From the NCBI GenBank assembly GCA_963752855.1, contig CAVVZX010000035.1, forward strand, positions 124,001 through 188,000: DNA of 64,000 nucleotides, in the 5' to 3' direction. Position 1 is the stretch's first letter. The number at the start of each line of letters is the position of its first letter. Source of the DNA: DATJPW01 sp963752855. GTDB taxonomy: Bacteria > Desulfobacterota > Desulfomonilia > Desulfomonilales > Desulfomonilaceae. Shown here one piece after another: positions 28,313 to 36,432 of the stretch. Both the position numbers and the translations under genes were made by a program. Below the pieces are notes generated by a model. The model was not told the origin of the DNA. It saw nothing but the letters and a program-made list of their open reading frames with translations, and made no database searches.

Positions 28313-30541
28313 ATGCAATCGGAGTTGGTCCAGGCTGCACGACTGGGAGACATCGAGAGAGCGCGACAACTTCTCCAGGACGGGGCGGATGTCAACTCGA
28401 GCGCCGATGAGGTCACGCCGCTTATGGCAGCGTCACTGGCAGGGCGCGCTGAGTTGGTCGAACTATTTCTCGATAACGGAGCAGATCCTGATCGCGAGGA
28501 TGCGAGCGGTAACAGACCGCTAATTGCGGCGGCCAAGGCATGGGACCTTGAAGTCGTCGAATTGCTTTTGATTCGCGGGGCCGACGTCAATGCGAGAGAT
28601 CGGAAGAACGGCTCGAGCGCGATTTTTTGGGCCGCGGAATCCGGCGCTATTGAATTAGTGGATTTGCTCTTGGATCGTGGGGCCAACGCGAATCCAAGAA
28701 ACAATCATGGGACTACCCCTCTGTTTTGGGCGGCGTTCAAAGGACACGCCGGAGTTGTGGAAAGGCTGTGCGCTTATGGCGCAAGAATCGATGTCCGGAA
28801 CTTTCAAGGACTCACCCCCTTGATGGTGGCCGCTGGGACCGGGAAGGTCAAAGTGGCGGAGTCACTCCTTGCCCTGGGGGCGGACATCCATACTCGGGAC
28901 AAACGGGAAAGGACCGCGCTGATTTACGGAGTCAGCGGAGGATCCGAGGAAATTGTCGACTTGTTGCTGCGGTGGCGCGCTGATGCGAACGCCGCCAGTC
29001 GGCACGGTAATTCCGGGCTGTTTTGGGCCTGCTACAAGGGACATATTGAAATTGCCAAGGCCTTATTGGCGGCAGGCGCTCAGGTCGATGCAAGAAATTT
29101 CCTGGACCAAACGCCACTTTTCTGGGCGGTTTGGAACAACAGCGTTGAAGCTGTGGAGCTGCTCATAAACACCGGGGCCCATGTCAATGCCAGGGAACGC
29201 AAGTATGGGACGACGGCGCTTTTTTGGGCCGCCTACCAGGGTCACATTTCAGTAATGGATCTTCTGTTGAATGCGGGAGCGGACTATGAATTGCAGGACT
29301 TCGCTTTGAACACGCCTCTGTTATGGGCAAGCCGTAAAGGCAGACTGGAGGCGGTCGATCTTTTATTGAATGGAGGATGCGATCCGAATGCTCGGAGCAG
29401 GAGCGGCAATACTGCTTTGCTTTGGGCGTGTGACATGGGCAACCTTGAATTGGGTAATCTCTTATTGAAGCGCGGGGCAAACGTAGCGGACAGAAACCGC
29501 CGCTCAAGCAGCGCGCTTTGCCGGGCCGCTTTCAAAGGTCACATCCAACTCGTGGAACTGCTCTTGAATTATGGAGCGGACCCAAATTCCACAGAGGAAC
29601 GATTCGGCGGCAGCGCATTATCATTGGCGTCGTACCAGGGGCACATCGACATCGTGAAGCTGCTCCTGGATCGCGGGGCAGCGGTGAATGCCGTTGATGC
29701 GCATCATGGCAATTCAGCCCTTTTCTGGGCTTGTGGCAAGGGCAGGTTAGAAGTTGCGGAAGCCTTACTTGACGCCGGAGCGATCGTAAATTCCGCCAAC
29801 ACGATTGGTCAAACGCCCTTAATGGCGGCAAGCGACGGGGGCCACATCAATCCGGTCAAATTGCTTCTCGACCGAGGGGCTGATGTCCAGGCGACAGATA
29901 AAGTCGGAAATACTGCTCGCACGTATGCTTTGCGAAAGAAATACAGCCAAGTGGCGGAACTGCTGTTCGGCGCGGATCGCGAGACATTTGCCGTCCTTCG
30001 CAGTCAGGACAATGCTTATATAGAAGCGGCCGCATGGGGTAACAAGGACTTGGTGGAAAGGCTGCTGAAAAAGGGAACGGATGTTGACGCCACCGATGCA
30101 AAATACCGTAATACCGCGCTCCACTGGGCCGCGTATAGAAGCCATTTGGACGTTGTCAAACTCCTCGTCAATGTAGGAGCTAACGTCGACGCGCGTAATA
30201 AATTCGGCAGCACGCCTTTGTTCTGGGCTGCTCGCAGCGGAAGCGCTGAAATGGTCAGATTCTTATTGGAAGCAGGAGCCGCTGTTGATGCCAGAGACAA
30301 CGATGGCAAAACGCCACTGATGGTAGCAGCTCTAGCAGGGCGCAAGGAAATTGCGGAAATCCTTGTAGCGGCCGGCGCGGATATCAACGCAAAAAACAGC
30401 TTCGGCTGGACCCCGCTGATGGAAGCCTATTTTGAGGGACACGCCGAGTTGGTGGCCTACCTGAAGGGATTAGGCGCGACGCTAAACGGGTTTCTCAAGA
30501 ACCAATCCTGGTCCGGTCACTGGAATGAAATGAGGGAGTAG
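28313..30541 (+). CDS. ankyrin-repeat protein, 22 repeats
   Basis: An intact 742-residue protein made almost wholly of about 22 consecutive 33-34-residue ankyrin repeats, from residue 1 to about 720, with a short unrelated tail (KNQSWSGHWNEMRE). There is no signal peptide or membrane segment, so a cytosolic scaffold binding another protein is likely. Repeats such as TPLFWAAFKGH and LLLDRGANANPRN show an unusual feature: about ten have an aromatic residue followed by tryptophan and alanine (FWA, LWA or HWA) where the common ankyrin motif is TPLHLAA. One repeat near residue 560 (YALRKKYSQVAELLFGADRE) is irregular and may mark a break between two stacks. The partner cannot be inferred from the neighbours. 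Confidence 0.92.
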   Translation: MQSELVQAARLGDIERARQLLQDGADVNSSADEVTPLMAASLAGRAELVELFLDNGADPDREDASGNRPLIAAAKAWDLEVVELLLIRGADVNARDRKNGSSAIFWAAESGAIELVDLLLDRGANANPRNNHGTTPLFWAAFKGHAGVVERLCAYGARIDVRNFQGLTPLMVAAGTGKVKVAESLLALGADIHTRDKRERTALIYGVSGGSEEIVDLLLRWRADANAASRHGNSGLFWACYKGHIEIAKALLAAGAQVDARNFLDQTPLFWAVWNNSVEAVELLINTGAHVNARERKYGTTALFWAAYQGHISVMDLLLNAGADYELQDFALNTPLLWASRKGRLEAVDLLLNGGCDPNARSRSGNTALLWACDMGNLELGNLLLKRGANVADRNRRSSSALCRAAFKGHIQLVELLLNYGADPNSTEERFGGSALSLASYQGHIDIVKLLLDRGAAVNAVDAHHGNSALFWACGKGRLEVAEALLDAGAIVNSANTIGQTPLMAASDGGHINPVKLLLDRGADVQATDKVGNTARTYALRKKYSQVAELLFGADRETFAVLRSQDNAYIEAAAWGNKDLVERLLKKGTDVDATDAKYRNTALHWAAYRSHLDVVKLLVNVGANVDARNKFGSTPLFWAARSGSAEMVRFLLEAGAAVDARDNDGKTPLMVAALAGRKEIAEILVAAGADINAKNSFGWTPLMEAYFEGHAELVAYLKGLGATLNGFLKNQSWSGHWNEMRE

Positions 30542-30869
30542 GGGGAGGGTTACAAGCGTGGGAGGAACCCGCGGCGCAGGGAGTATCAAAAAAACTGCCG
30601 GATCTCGGCAGGGAGTCTCGCCGCACGCAGAAAAACCCTGTTTGGTCTGCCGAACAAACCGACTACAAATGTGTCTTTGAAAATGAGCCTAATACGAATT
30701 AATATGTATTCGTTTTAGTCATCCGATTCACAAAAATGTGCGATAATGTCTTTTTTTTTTGGGGGCCGAGTTTCTGGGCCTGAGTTTGCGGAGGGGACAG
30801 TGAGCAATTACGCTAGAAAACTCCGATGATGAGGCGACCGCAAGACGAAGAATACCCGCAAGAAGCTTT
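30542..30869. other. 328 bp intergenic region with a GC hairpin and a T10-G5 run
   Basis: CTGCCGGATCTCGGCAG at 30595-30611 is a small hairpin without a T-tract. A run of ten T followed by five G occupies 30751-30765. No ankyrin coding continues. The end of this region may hold the true start of the next gene. Confidence 0.45.
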
Positions 30870-31397
30870 GTGGACGATATGCGGTCAGGGATGACTGATT
30901 CAGCCCTGATGGAAAAATACAAACTGACTGCCAGAGGCCTCCACAGCGCTTTCAGAAAGCTTTTGGCGGCCAATGTGGTGCAACCGTCCGAGCTTGTGGG
31001 CCGTCATTCAGAGTATGATGAAACTATTGATGTCAACGATATTCGAGCTTTGCAAAGAGATAAGGTGGAATTCCCGCTCCCCATCTACGAATCGGACAAG
31101 CCGGATTCTCGAGGAATCATTAGCGATATCACGGTAATGGGTGTCGGAATAAAGGGCTTTGAGACCGATGTTGGTGATATCCGGCAGTTCGTGATTCCCG
31201 CGGACGAGTTTTTTCAGGTCAACCCAGTTGAGTTTAAGGCAAGATGCCGCTGGGTAAAGCGCGACGAATCCGATGGAGAATGCGTATCCGGTTTTGAAAT
31301 AATGAAAGTTTCAAAAGGGAGTTTAGCCGGCTTGCGCAGGCTGATTCAAGGACTCACTCTCTCGGAACGAGAGTTCAAAAGCATCGTGAAGCAGTAG
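30870..31397 (+). CDS. small protein with an N-terminal helical module and a possible PilZ-like domain
   Basis: A protein of at least 175 residues. Residues 1-35 (DDMRSGMTDSALMEKYKLTA) form a helical pattern like a short DNA- or protein-binding module often seen before other domains in deltaproteobacterial proteins. The rest (RGIISDITVMGVGIKGFET, ARCRWVKRDESDGECVSGFE) looks like a PilZ-type beta-barrel; the RxxxR and D/NxSxxG signature of c-di-GMP binders is only partly recognisable, so ligand binding is uncertain. GTG 30870 is a conservative start: the frame stays open about 19 codons upstream without a standard start codon, so a shift or a rare start is possible. Confidence 0.5.
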   Translation: MDDMRSGMTDSALMEKYKLTARGLHSAFRKLLAANVVQPSELVGRHSEYDETIDVNDIRALQRDKVEFPLPIYESDKPDSRGIISDITVMGVGIKGFETDVGDIRQFVIPADEFFQVNPVEFKARCRWVKRDESDGECVSGFEIMKVSKGSLAGLRRLIQGLTLSEREFKSIVKQ

Positions 31398-31429
31398 AAA
31401 TACATCCACGAACGTTTTTCTCGAACTCA

Positions 31430-32302
31430 TTACCTGAACAAAGTGTTTGGAGTGTCAAGCCACAAAAAGGCGTTGGGGGGAATGTGCGGAGTAGCTTGTC
31501 TCACAGTTTTATTGTGGGAGCGAGCGATATGTAGGAAGTTTCGGAGCAGGATGCCCCCGTCCGGATGATTTCCGGAAAAATACTCCGGATGCCCCTGAAT
31601 CCCATAAACCGGTCTTGTGCCGTGGCGCATTATCTGAATCGGGCAAAGCCGGTCCGAGGCTAATACGACAAATCCCTTCGGCAGGACTTTAACTTCATCA
31701 TAGTGGCTCTGGCGAAGACGTAACTGACCGTCTACACCGCTAAACAAGGGGTCTGCCGCTGTGACCTTCAGAGAGACCAAGCCACTCTGCCTCTCGTGAG
31801 AATAGGGAAGGCAATCATCTTCGCCGGCTCTTATCGGGCCGACCTTGCCGCCGAAACTCAGGGCCAAAGCCTGATGTCCGCCACATATTCCCAGGATAGG
31901 GATATTCTGCTCCTCGGCCAGTAGAGGCAGCATCCACAAGAAGTTCTGTAAAGCGATTCCGCTCTCTCCCGAGTAGCGGCACCACGGGGTGCCCTGGGGG
32001 CTCAATATTATGAAGGCCGGTTGAGTATCTGCAATTAGCTCGGGAGTCATTCGGCTGAAGTGAATGTTAATCCCGTTGGGATTCCCACTCATTTCCTTGA
32101 TGACTGAGAAGGCGCGTCTCCCGCCCATGGACCAGACATCCCGCGCCAGACTGACCATGATCCACGGCCTGTCCTTTTCGCCGCCGGCGCGCCCGACATT
32201 GTCCGAGGCATCTCCAGCCCACGTTACACCCGTCTGAACCGCCGCAAGGATCAGGCCGATGCCCAGAACCCTTCGGGGGACCCTGTTGAAAAACTCTCTC
32301 AT
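31430..32302 (-). CDS. exported class I glutamine-amidotransferase-like protein
   Basis: A 290-residue protein. It begins with a signal peptide (MREFFNRVPRRVLGIGLILA, hydrophobic to about residue 27, cleavage near TWAGD), then a GATase-1 fold with the nucleophile elbow GICGGHQALALSFGG and the histidine-glutamate pair in GIQGHPEYFSGN. The full catalytic triad of the family is therefore visible. Cytosolic GATase-1 domains feed ammonia to synthetases; an exported stand-alone copy cannot do so and is more likely a peptidase- or amidase-like hydrolase, as in gamma-glutamyl hydrolases. ATG 32302 is preferred because the signal peptide starts there. It is the last minus-strand gene before the ankyrin region. 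Confidence 0.68.
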   Translation of the reverse strand: MREFFNRVPRRVLGIGLILAAVQTGVTWAGDASDNVGRAGGEKDRPWIMVSLARDVWSMGGRRAFSVIKEMSGNPNGINIHFSRMTPELIADTQPAFIILSPQGTPWCRYSGESGIALQNFLWMLPLLAEEQNIPILGICGGHQALALSFGGKVGPIRAGEDDCLPYSHERQSGLVSLKVTAADPLFSGVDGQLRLRQSHYDEVKVLPKGFVVLASDRLCPIQIMRHGTRPVYGIQGHPEYFSGNHPDGGILLRNFLHIARSHNKTVRQATPHIPPNAFLWLDTPNTLFR

Positions 32303-32450
32303 GAATGTCCTGCTGGGGATGCGAATTGGAACCTTATACACTATGGGTTGCGGTGAAGCAACACAAAAGACGCGTCAAATTTACCTATGCAGTTATGCCG
32401 GAGGCTCGTTCCGAAGCTCAGAACCGACTTGAGCCGATCCCCCCTCGTCC

Positions 32451-32505
32451 CCCTCCGGAGGGAAATGATCTCCCTCCCCGTTGACGGGGAGGGCCGGGGA
32501 GGGGC
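32451..32505. repeat. intergenic GC-rich hairpin pair, CCCTCCCC/GGGGAGGG
   Basis: CCCTCCGGAGGG (32451-32462) is followed by CCCTCCCCGTTGACGGGGAG, which forms a second hairpin. A related pair lies at 55087-55150. Such CCTCCCC palindromes are common dispersed intergenic repeats. It lies between queH and the amidotransferase-like gene and could end queH transcription. Confidence 0.5.
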
Positions 32506-32562
32506 TAGGAATGCGGTTACATGCTCTAAGAAAAACCTCTCCCAGGATTGATGTGTCACGCG

Positions 32563-33099
32563 TCAGATGATCTTCAGCGCCCTTTCTTTTTCGCTGTAGA
32601 TACACCCGCAGTACTTTTGTCTGTAAAGACCAAGCGTTCTATACCGCCTGACACCTTCGTTCCAGCCGGTTCGCCAGTCCCTGTAGAAGAACGCAATCTT
32701 GTATTTGTCGGCGATAGCTTCACATGTCGCCTTCAAGAGATCGTGTTTCTGAAAACGACTGTAGAGCAGGGTGGTGGAAAACGCGTCAAACCCCTTCGAT
32801 TCAGCCAATCTCGCGGTCATTTCCATTCGAAAATTGAAGCACATCCGACATCTTTGCGATTCGCGAAAAACAATTTGTTGCAGCCACTTATCCATACTGT
32901 CCGGTTGTTCCGGGTTGAGCGCCGGCACGTCCTTTTCCTTGGTATAAGCGGTAAAAGCGTCCAGCCGTCTAAGATATTCCGAATACGGATGAATATTCGG
33001 ATTGTAAAATAGAGCAGTGACCTCGTGGCCCTCTGACCGCAAGTCATCCAGAGGAATTACTAAGCACGGAGCGCAGCAAGTATGAAGAAGGATTCTCAT
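32563..33099 (-). CDS. queH: epoxyqueuosine reductase QueH
   Basis: A 178-residue DUF208/QueH protein, which catalyses the last step of queuosine synthesis in tRNA in organisms without QueG. The family cysteine sites are all present: LLHTCCAPCLVIPL at the N terminus, CRMCFNFRMEMTA in the middle, and KYCGCIYSEKER at the C terminus. ATG 33099 is used because GGAG lies about ten bases upstream and the conserved MRILLHTCCAPC starts there. The queuosine enzyme Tgt is encoded 9 kb away in the same orientation. It is divergent from the small exported protein at 33163. Confidence 0.92.
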   Translation of the reverse strand: MRILLHTCCAPCLVIPLDDLRSEGHEVTALFYNPNIHPYSEYLRRLDAFTAYTKEKDVPALNPEQPDSMDKWLQQIVFRESQRCRMCFNFRMEMTARLAESKGFDAFSTTLLYSRFQKHDLLKATCEAIADKYKIAFFYRDWRTGWNEGVRRYRTLGLYRQKYCGCIYSEKERALKII

Positions 33100-33162
33100 G
33101 AAAGATGTTGTCTCCTTTCCGGCGCCATGATATGAAATTTCGCGCATTTGAAAAAAGAAATC

Positions 33163-33657
33163 ATGAAACTAATACTTTGCTCAGCGATTATATTCTTGAT
33201 CTTTCTCCCATGCGCGGCCCAGGCGGCGGGAGATTCCGAACTGTTCCTTAGCGCGTTCACCGAAGCCGCGACTGCGTACCTTAACGATTGCTTTCTACTG
33301 CTGGGGACTACAGCGGACGGACTCGTCGCGGAAATTCTACCAAAAGAAACGGCTCTCGAATACACAAGAAACGTGCAAAAAAGGATACGGGTAATTCGGG
33401 CCAAACTCAAAGCAGTCTCTCAAAGACGTATAACAGATCTCGACAGACAACTGATACGTCTCCTAGATAATGGTTACACGTGCATGGATCTTCAGGCTTG
33501 GGCGCTGATTAGATTCACGGAAGAGAGATCTACTCAGACCGCCAAGAATTTCGAAGACCAGAGGACCCAATGTTGGGAACGTATCAAGACCGTCGCGGGT
33601 TTCTACTCCGCCTTGCCACCGGCGCCCGAATTACCCGAACCTCTGAGCACCCGCTGA
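33163..33657 (+). CDS. small exported protein of unknown function
   Basis: A protein of about 164 residues with a signal peptide (MKLILCSAIIFLIFLPCAAQAAG) and a mature part that looks helical, with basic heptad-like stretches (NVQKRIRVIRAKLKAV, RRITDLDRQLIRLLDN) and cysteines at DCFLLLG, YTCMDL and TQCWERI. No family is recognised. Its 3' end overlaps the convergent selB end by 55 bp, which is unusual and could mean the real stop is earlier, or that a shift affects its tail. Confidence 0.5.
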   Translation: MKLILCSAIIFLIFLPCAAQAAGDSELFLSAFTEAATAYLNDCFLLLGTTADGLVAEILPKETALEYTRNVQKRIRVIRAKLKAVSQRRITDLDRQLIRLLDNGYTCMDLQAWALIRFTEERSTQTAKNFEDQRTQCWERIKTVAGFYSALPPAPELPEPLSTR

Positions 33658-35528
33658 TCGCCGACTCTTATAGTAAATCGCTCACGATCGAAATACTCCA
33701 GCAACGGAATATTGTATTTTCTGGACGATCCGGTGATTTCGTTGAAGCGGGATGGCGTAATGCCGCCTTCCCGTGAAATAAACTCGGCCAGCTTACGTTT
33801 GACGTCCCTAACAAACGCTTCTGAAAAATAAAGATCCTCTTTGATTCTAACCAGTCTTCCTTCTTTTTCCAAGATGCCCAGGAGGGTCCTAATCTGTTTG
33901 GGGTCACCCTTGGTGGTCTCGATAATTTCTTTCAGGATGGGCGGAGAATGCCGTCCTTCCATGATTATTTTCAGCAGGCGATCTTTTAGATCCTTTTCTT
34001 CATCTTTGAGCTTTACCCGATGAGACGCCGAACGCACAGTATCTCCTTGATCGACTGCTTGATTTTTTGCGACCAACGCGTCCAACACGATTTTAAACAG
34101 TTTGTCTCCACCCGGTATCGCTGAACGAAGCTCCTGCTTGGAAATTCCTTCCTTAAGCGGCTGATCCGCGTGAAATTTATCGAGACGATTCACTAGCTTC
34201 TTCTGCACTAAGTCAACAAAATCAGAATGGATGAGACGATTTTCCGCAGGATCGAACCGAACGATGGTGTGCGCATTCAGCAACACAGTGAGCGCCTTAT
34301 CCAAACGCTTGACCGTAAAGCCCGACAACCCGACAAGCTCGTTCTTAGGCACTCCTGCCAACCCGCTGCTTCTCACGAGCGCGGTTATAATACTCACTTC
34401 ATCTTCAACATCCAGCTCACGCAGTGACTTTGCAGTGCGCGCCCGCAACTTGACTCCTCGCGGATTGACTATTGTTCCTCCCCCGAGGGTAATAGAAGGA
34501 GAAAGCGCCCTTATCACAAATCTATCGCCCGCTGAGGGCACTATTGGACTGGACGTGCGCAATTGGGCCATCGCCGACTGCCCCGATTCAAGTTCTCCCA
34601 TGTCCGGTAAGATCACGCGGGCTTCCACTTCAGAAGTGAAATGATGCATACGCACTTTTCGGCCGCTCTTAATCGGAAAAGGCGAACGGGGCAGGATCGT
34701 TAGCTTGACATCAATAATTGAAGAAGGCTGGAACTGACCGGGATGGACCACTACCTCGCCTCGTTGAATGTCCGATTGCTCAAGACCTCGCAGATTTGCG
34801 GCCACCCGCTCGCCCGGAAATGCCTTCTCTTCTCTTCGATTGTGTGATTCCAAAGCACGAATTGAGGTCCGTAGGCCGCCAGGAAGGATCTCGACGTCGT
34901 CTCCGATCGAGAGGGAGCCGGATATAAGAGTCCCGGTAACAACGGTCCCGTGTCCCTTCAGTGTAAAAACCCTGTCCACCGGCAGGCGTAATAGTCCGTG
35001 TACGGGCCGCTCCTGAACCTGTCTTGCGAGTCTGGCGAGCATTTCCCGCAGCTCGGGTATTCCCTCGCCTGTGCGTGAGGAAACGCGCATCATAGGAGAT
35101 TCTTCCAGGAAAGATCCTTTGACCAGGTCCCGGACATCCTCCTCAGCCAAGAGCGCAAGCTCATCATCGACTAAGTCCAATTTTGTCAGGACCACCAAGC
35201 CGAGTCGAATCCCTAGCAATTTCAGGATGTCCAGATGCTCGACGGTTTGCGGCATGACTCCTTCGTCCAACGCTACGACCAGCGCGGCAATATCTATACC
35301 GCCCGATCCCGCCACCATTTGACGAACGAATTTCTCATGCCCGGGCACGTCTACAATTCCGATCCTTGCGTCATCGCCCAAATCCAGGAACGCGAATCCG
35401 AGTTCGATACTGATGCCCCGCTGCTTTTCTTCCTTGAGGCGATCTGTCTCAATACCCGTGAGAGCGCGAACGAGTTCGGTCTTTCCGTGATCTATGTGTC
35501 CGGCGGTTCCCAATATGACTCGGTTCAT
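33603..35528 (-). CDS. selB: selenocysteine-specific translation elongation factor SelB
   Basis: A 641-residue SelB, which brings Sec-tRNA to UGA codons marked by a SECIS hairpin. The GTPase motifs are GTAGHIDHGKTELVRAL, IVDVPGHEKFVRQM and VVLTKLDLVDDE; domains II and III follow (FTLKGHGTVVTGTL, GGGTIVNPRG), and the C-terminal quarter has the winged-helix repeats that bind SECIS RNA (EGRLVRIKEDLYFS, GGITPSRFNEITGSSRKY). ATG 35528 is chosen as start because MNRVILGTAGHIDHGK is the family N terminus; the longer frame upstream adds unrelated sequence. It lies downstream of a solute-binding protein gene on the same strand. Confidence 0.96.
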   Translation of the reverse strand: MNRVILGTAGHIDHGKTELVRALTGIETDRLKEEKQRGISIELGFAFLDLGDDARIGIVDVPGHEKFVRQMVAGSGGIDIAALVVALDEGVMPQTVEHLDILKLLGIRLGLVVLTKLDLVDDELALLAEEDVRDLVKGSFLEESPMMRVSSRTGEGIPELREMLARLARQVQERPVHGLLRLPVDRVFTLKGHGTVVTGTLISGSLSIGDDVEILPGGLRTSIRALESHNRREEKAFPGERVAANLRGLEQSDIQRGEVVVHPGQFQPSSIIDVKLTILPRSPFPIKSGRKVRMHHFTSEVEARVILPDMGELESGQSAMAQLRTSSPIVPSAGDRFVIRALSPSITLGGGTIVNPRGVKLRARTAKSLRELDVEDEVSIITALVRSSGLAGVPKNELVGLSGFTVKRLDKALTVLLNAHTIVRFDPAENRLIHSDFVDLVQKKLVNRLDKFHADQPLKEGISKQELRSAIPGGDKLFKIVLDALVAKNQAVDQGDTVRSASHRVKLKDEEKDLKDRLLKIIMEGRHSPPILKEIIETTKGDPKQIRTLLGILEKEGRLVRIKEDLYFSEAFVRDVKRKLAEFISREGGITPSRFNEITGSSRKYNIPLLEYFDRERFTIRVGDQRVLRGSGNSGAGGKAE

Positions 35529-35575
35529 ATGTTGTGTCCCAAAAGGCTTAATAATTAGGAGGCTTGATTTTATAT

Positions 35576-36409
35576 CTATTGCGGCCAGATGTCGATTGGT
35601 CGTTTGGCGGGAAAGACATGTGGAGTATTGGGTCCAAACCATTTATCGTAAATCTTCTTGAATGACCCATCCTCATATATGTCTTGAATGGTGAAATTTA
35701 TGAGATCTCGCCAAGCCGAGTCATTTTGAGCAATTGCCACGGCCACCGGCTCTATGGATTCAGAAGCCGGAATCAGTTCAAAACGGCCTGAGGTCTTCGA
35801 GCAATACTCCAGCAAGACCATTCCCGAATCAATCCAACCGGAAACCTTTGCCCTGCCCAGCGCCATAAAGCTGGCCGGCCTGTCAGGGAAGGAGACGACA
35901 TTTTCCTGAGCGCTCGCATCGCCCGCCATTCTCAAAATCTGCATTGCCAGACTTTCCGCGCTTGAGCCCTGAACCGCGGCAATTTTGTGTCCTTTCAAGT
36001 CTGCGGCTTTCTTGAATTCATCCTTTGGCACGAGTATCTGCAAAGAATCGAAGAAATAGGGGACCGAGAAATCAAATTCCCGCTCGAGCGTACGGGTCTG
36101 TCGGATTCCGCATAGGGCTGCGTCGATTTGCCCGCTCGCCAGCAGGGCGCTCCAGGTTTTATCATTTATCTTGGTCGGTTCCAGTTTGAGGTTCATTCGC
36201 TTGGCCATCTCCGATCCAAGATCCACCTCAAAACCTACCCAATCCCCGTTAGGTTTAAGAAATCCTTGCGGAATATGGTTATAGGGGAGGCCTAGCCGGA
36301 TCCGGCCTGTTTTCACAGCGCGATCGAATACTGTTCCGCAGTAGCCTGTTGTTGAGGCAAAGGCCAATATTAGCGCCAAGACTGAGGCGTATACTCGGTA
36401 AAGCGGCAA
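35576..36409 (-). CDS. family 3 extracellular solute-binding protein
   Basis: A 277-residue periplasmic binding protein of the amino-acid type (SBP_bac_3). It has a signal peptide (VYASVLALILAFASTTGYCG), then the standard first lobe (GRIRLGLPYNHIPQGF, VGFEVDLGSEMAKRMNLKLE), QIDAALCGIRQTRTLEREFD, and the second lobe (KIAAVQGSSAESLAMQIL) with a C-terminal IQDIYEDGSFKKIYDKWFG. The ligand is probably a polar amino acid or similar small molecule. No permease or ATPase genes flank it, so it may serve a transporter elsewhere or a sensor. Confidence 0.85.
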   Translation of the reverse strand: MPLYRVYASVLALILAFASTTGYCGTVFDRAVKTGRIRLGLPYNHIPQGFLKPNGDWVGFEVDLGSEMAKRMNLKLEPTKINDKTWSALLASGQIDAALCGIRQTRTLEREFDFSVPYFFDSLQILVPKDEFKKAADLKGHKIAAVQGSSAESLAMQILRMAGDASAQENVVSFPDRPASFMALGRAKVSGWIDSGMVLLEYCSKTSGRFELIPASESIEPVAVAIAQNDSAWRDLINFTIQDIYEDGSFKKIYDKWFGPNTPHVFPAKRPIDIWPQ

Positions 36410-36432
36410 GATAACACCCTCATACCGGCCAA

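Noticed and set aside
28313..30541. Periodic DNA at the ankyrin gene as a CRISPR array
   Set aside because: The period of about 99 bp is diverged at DNA level and fully coding, with no identical direct repeats and no unique spacers.
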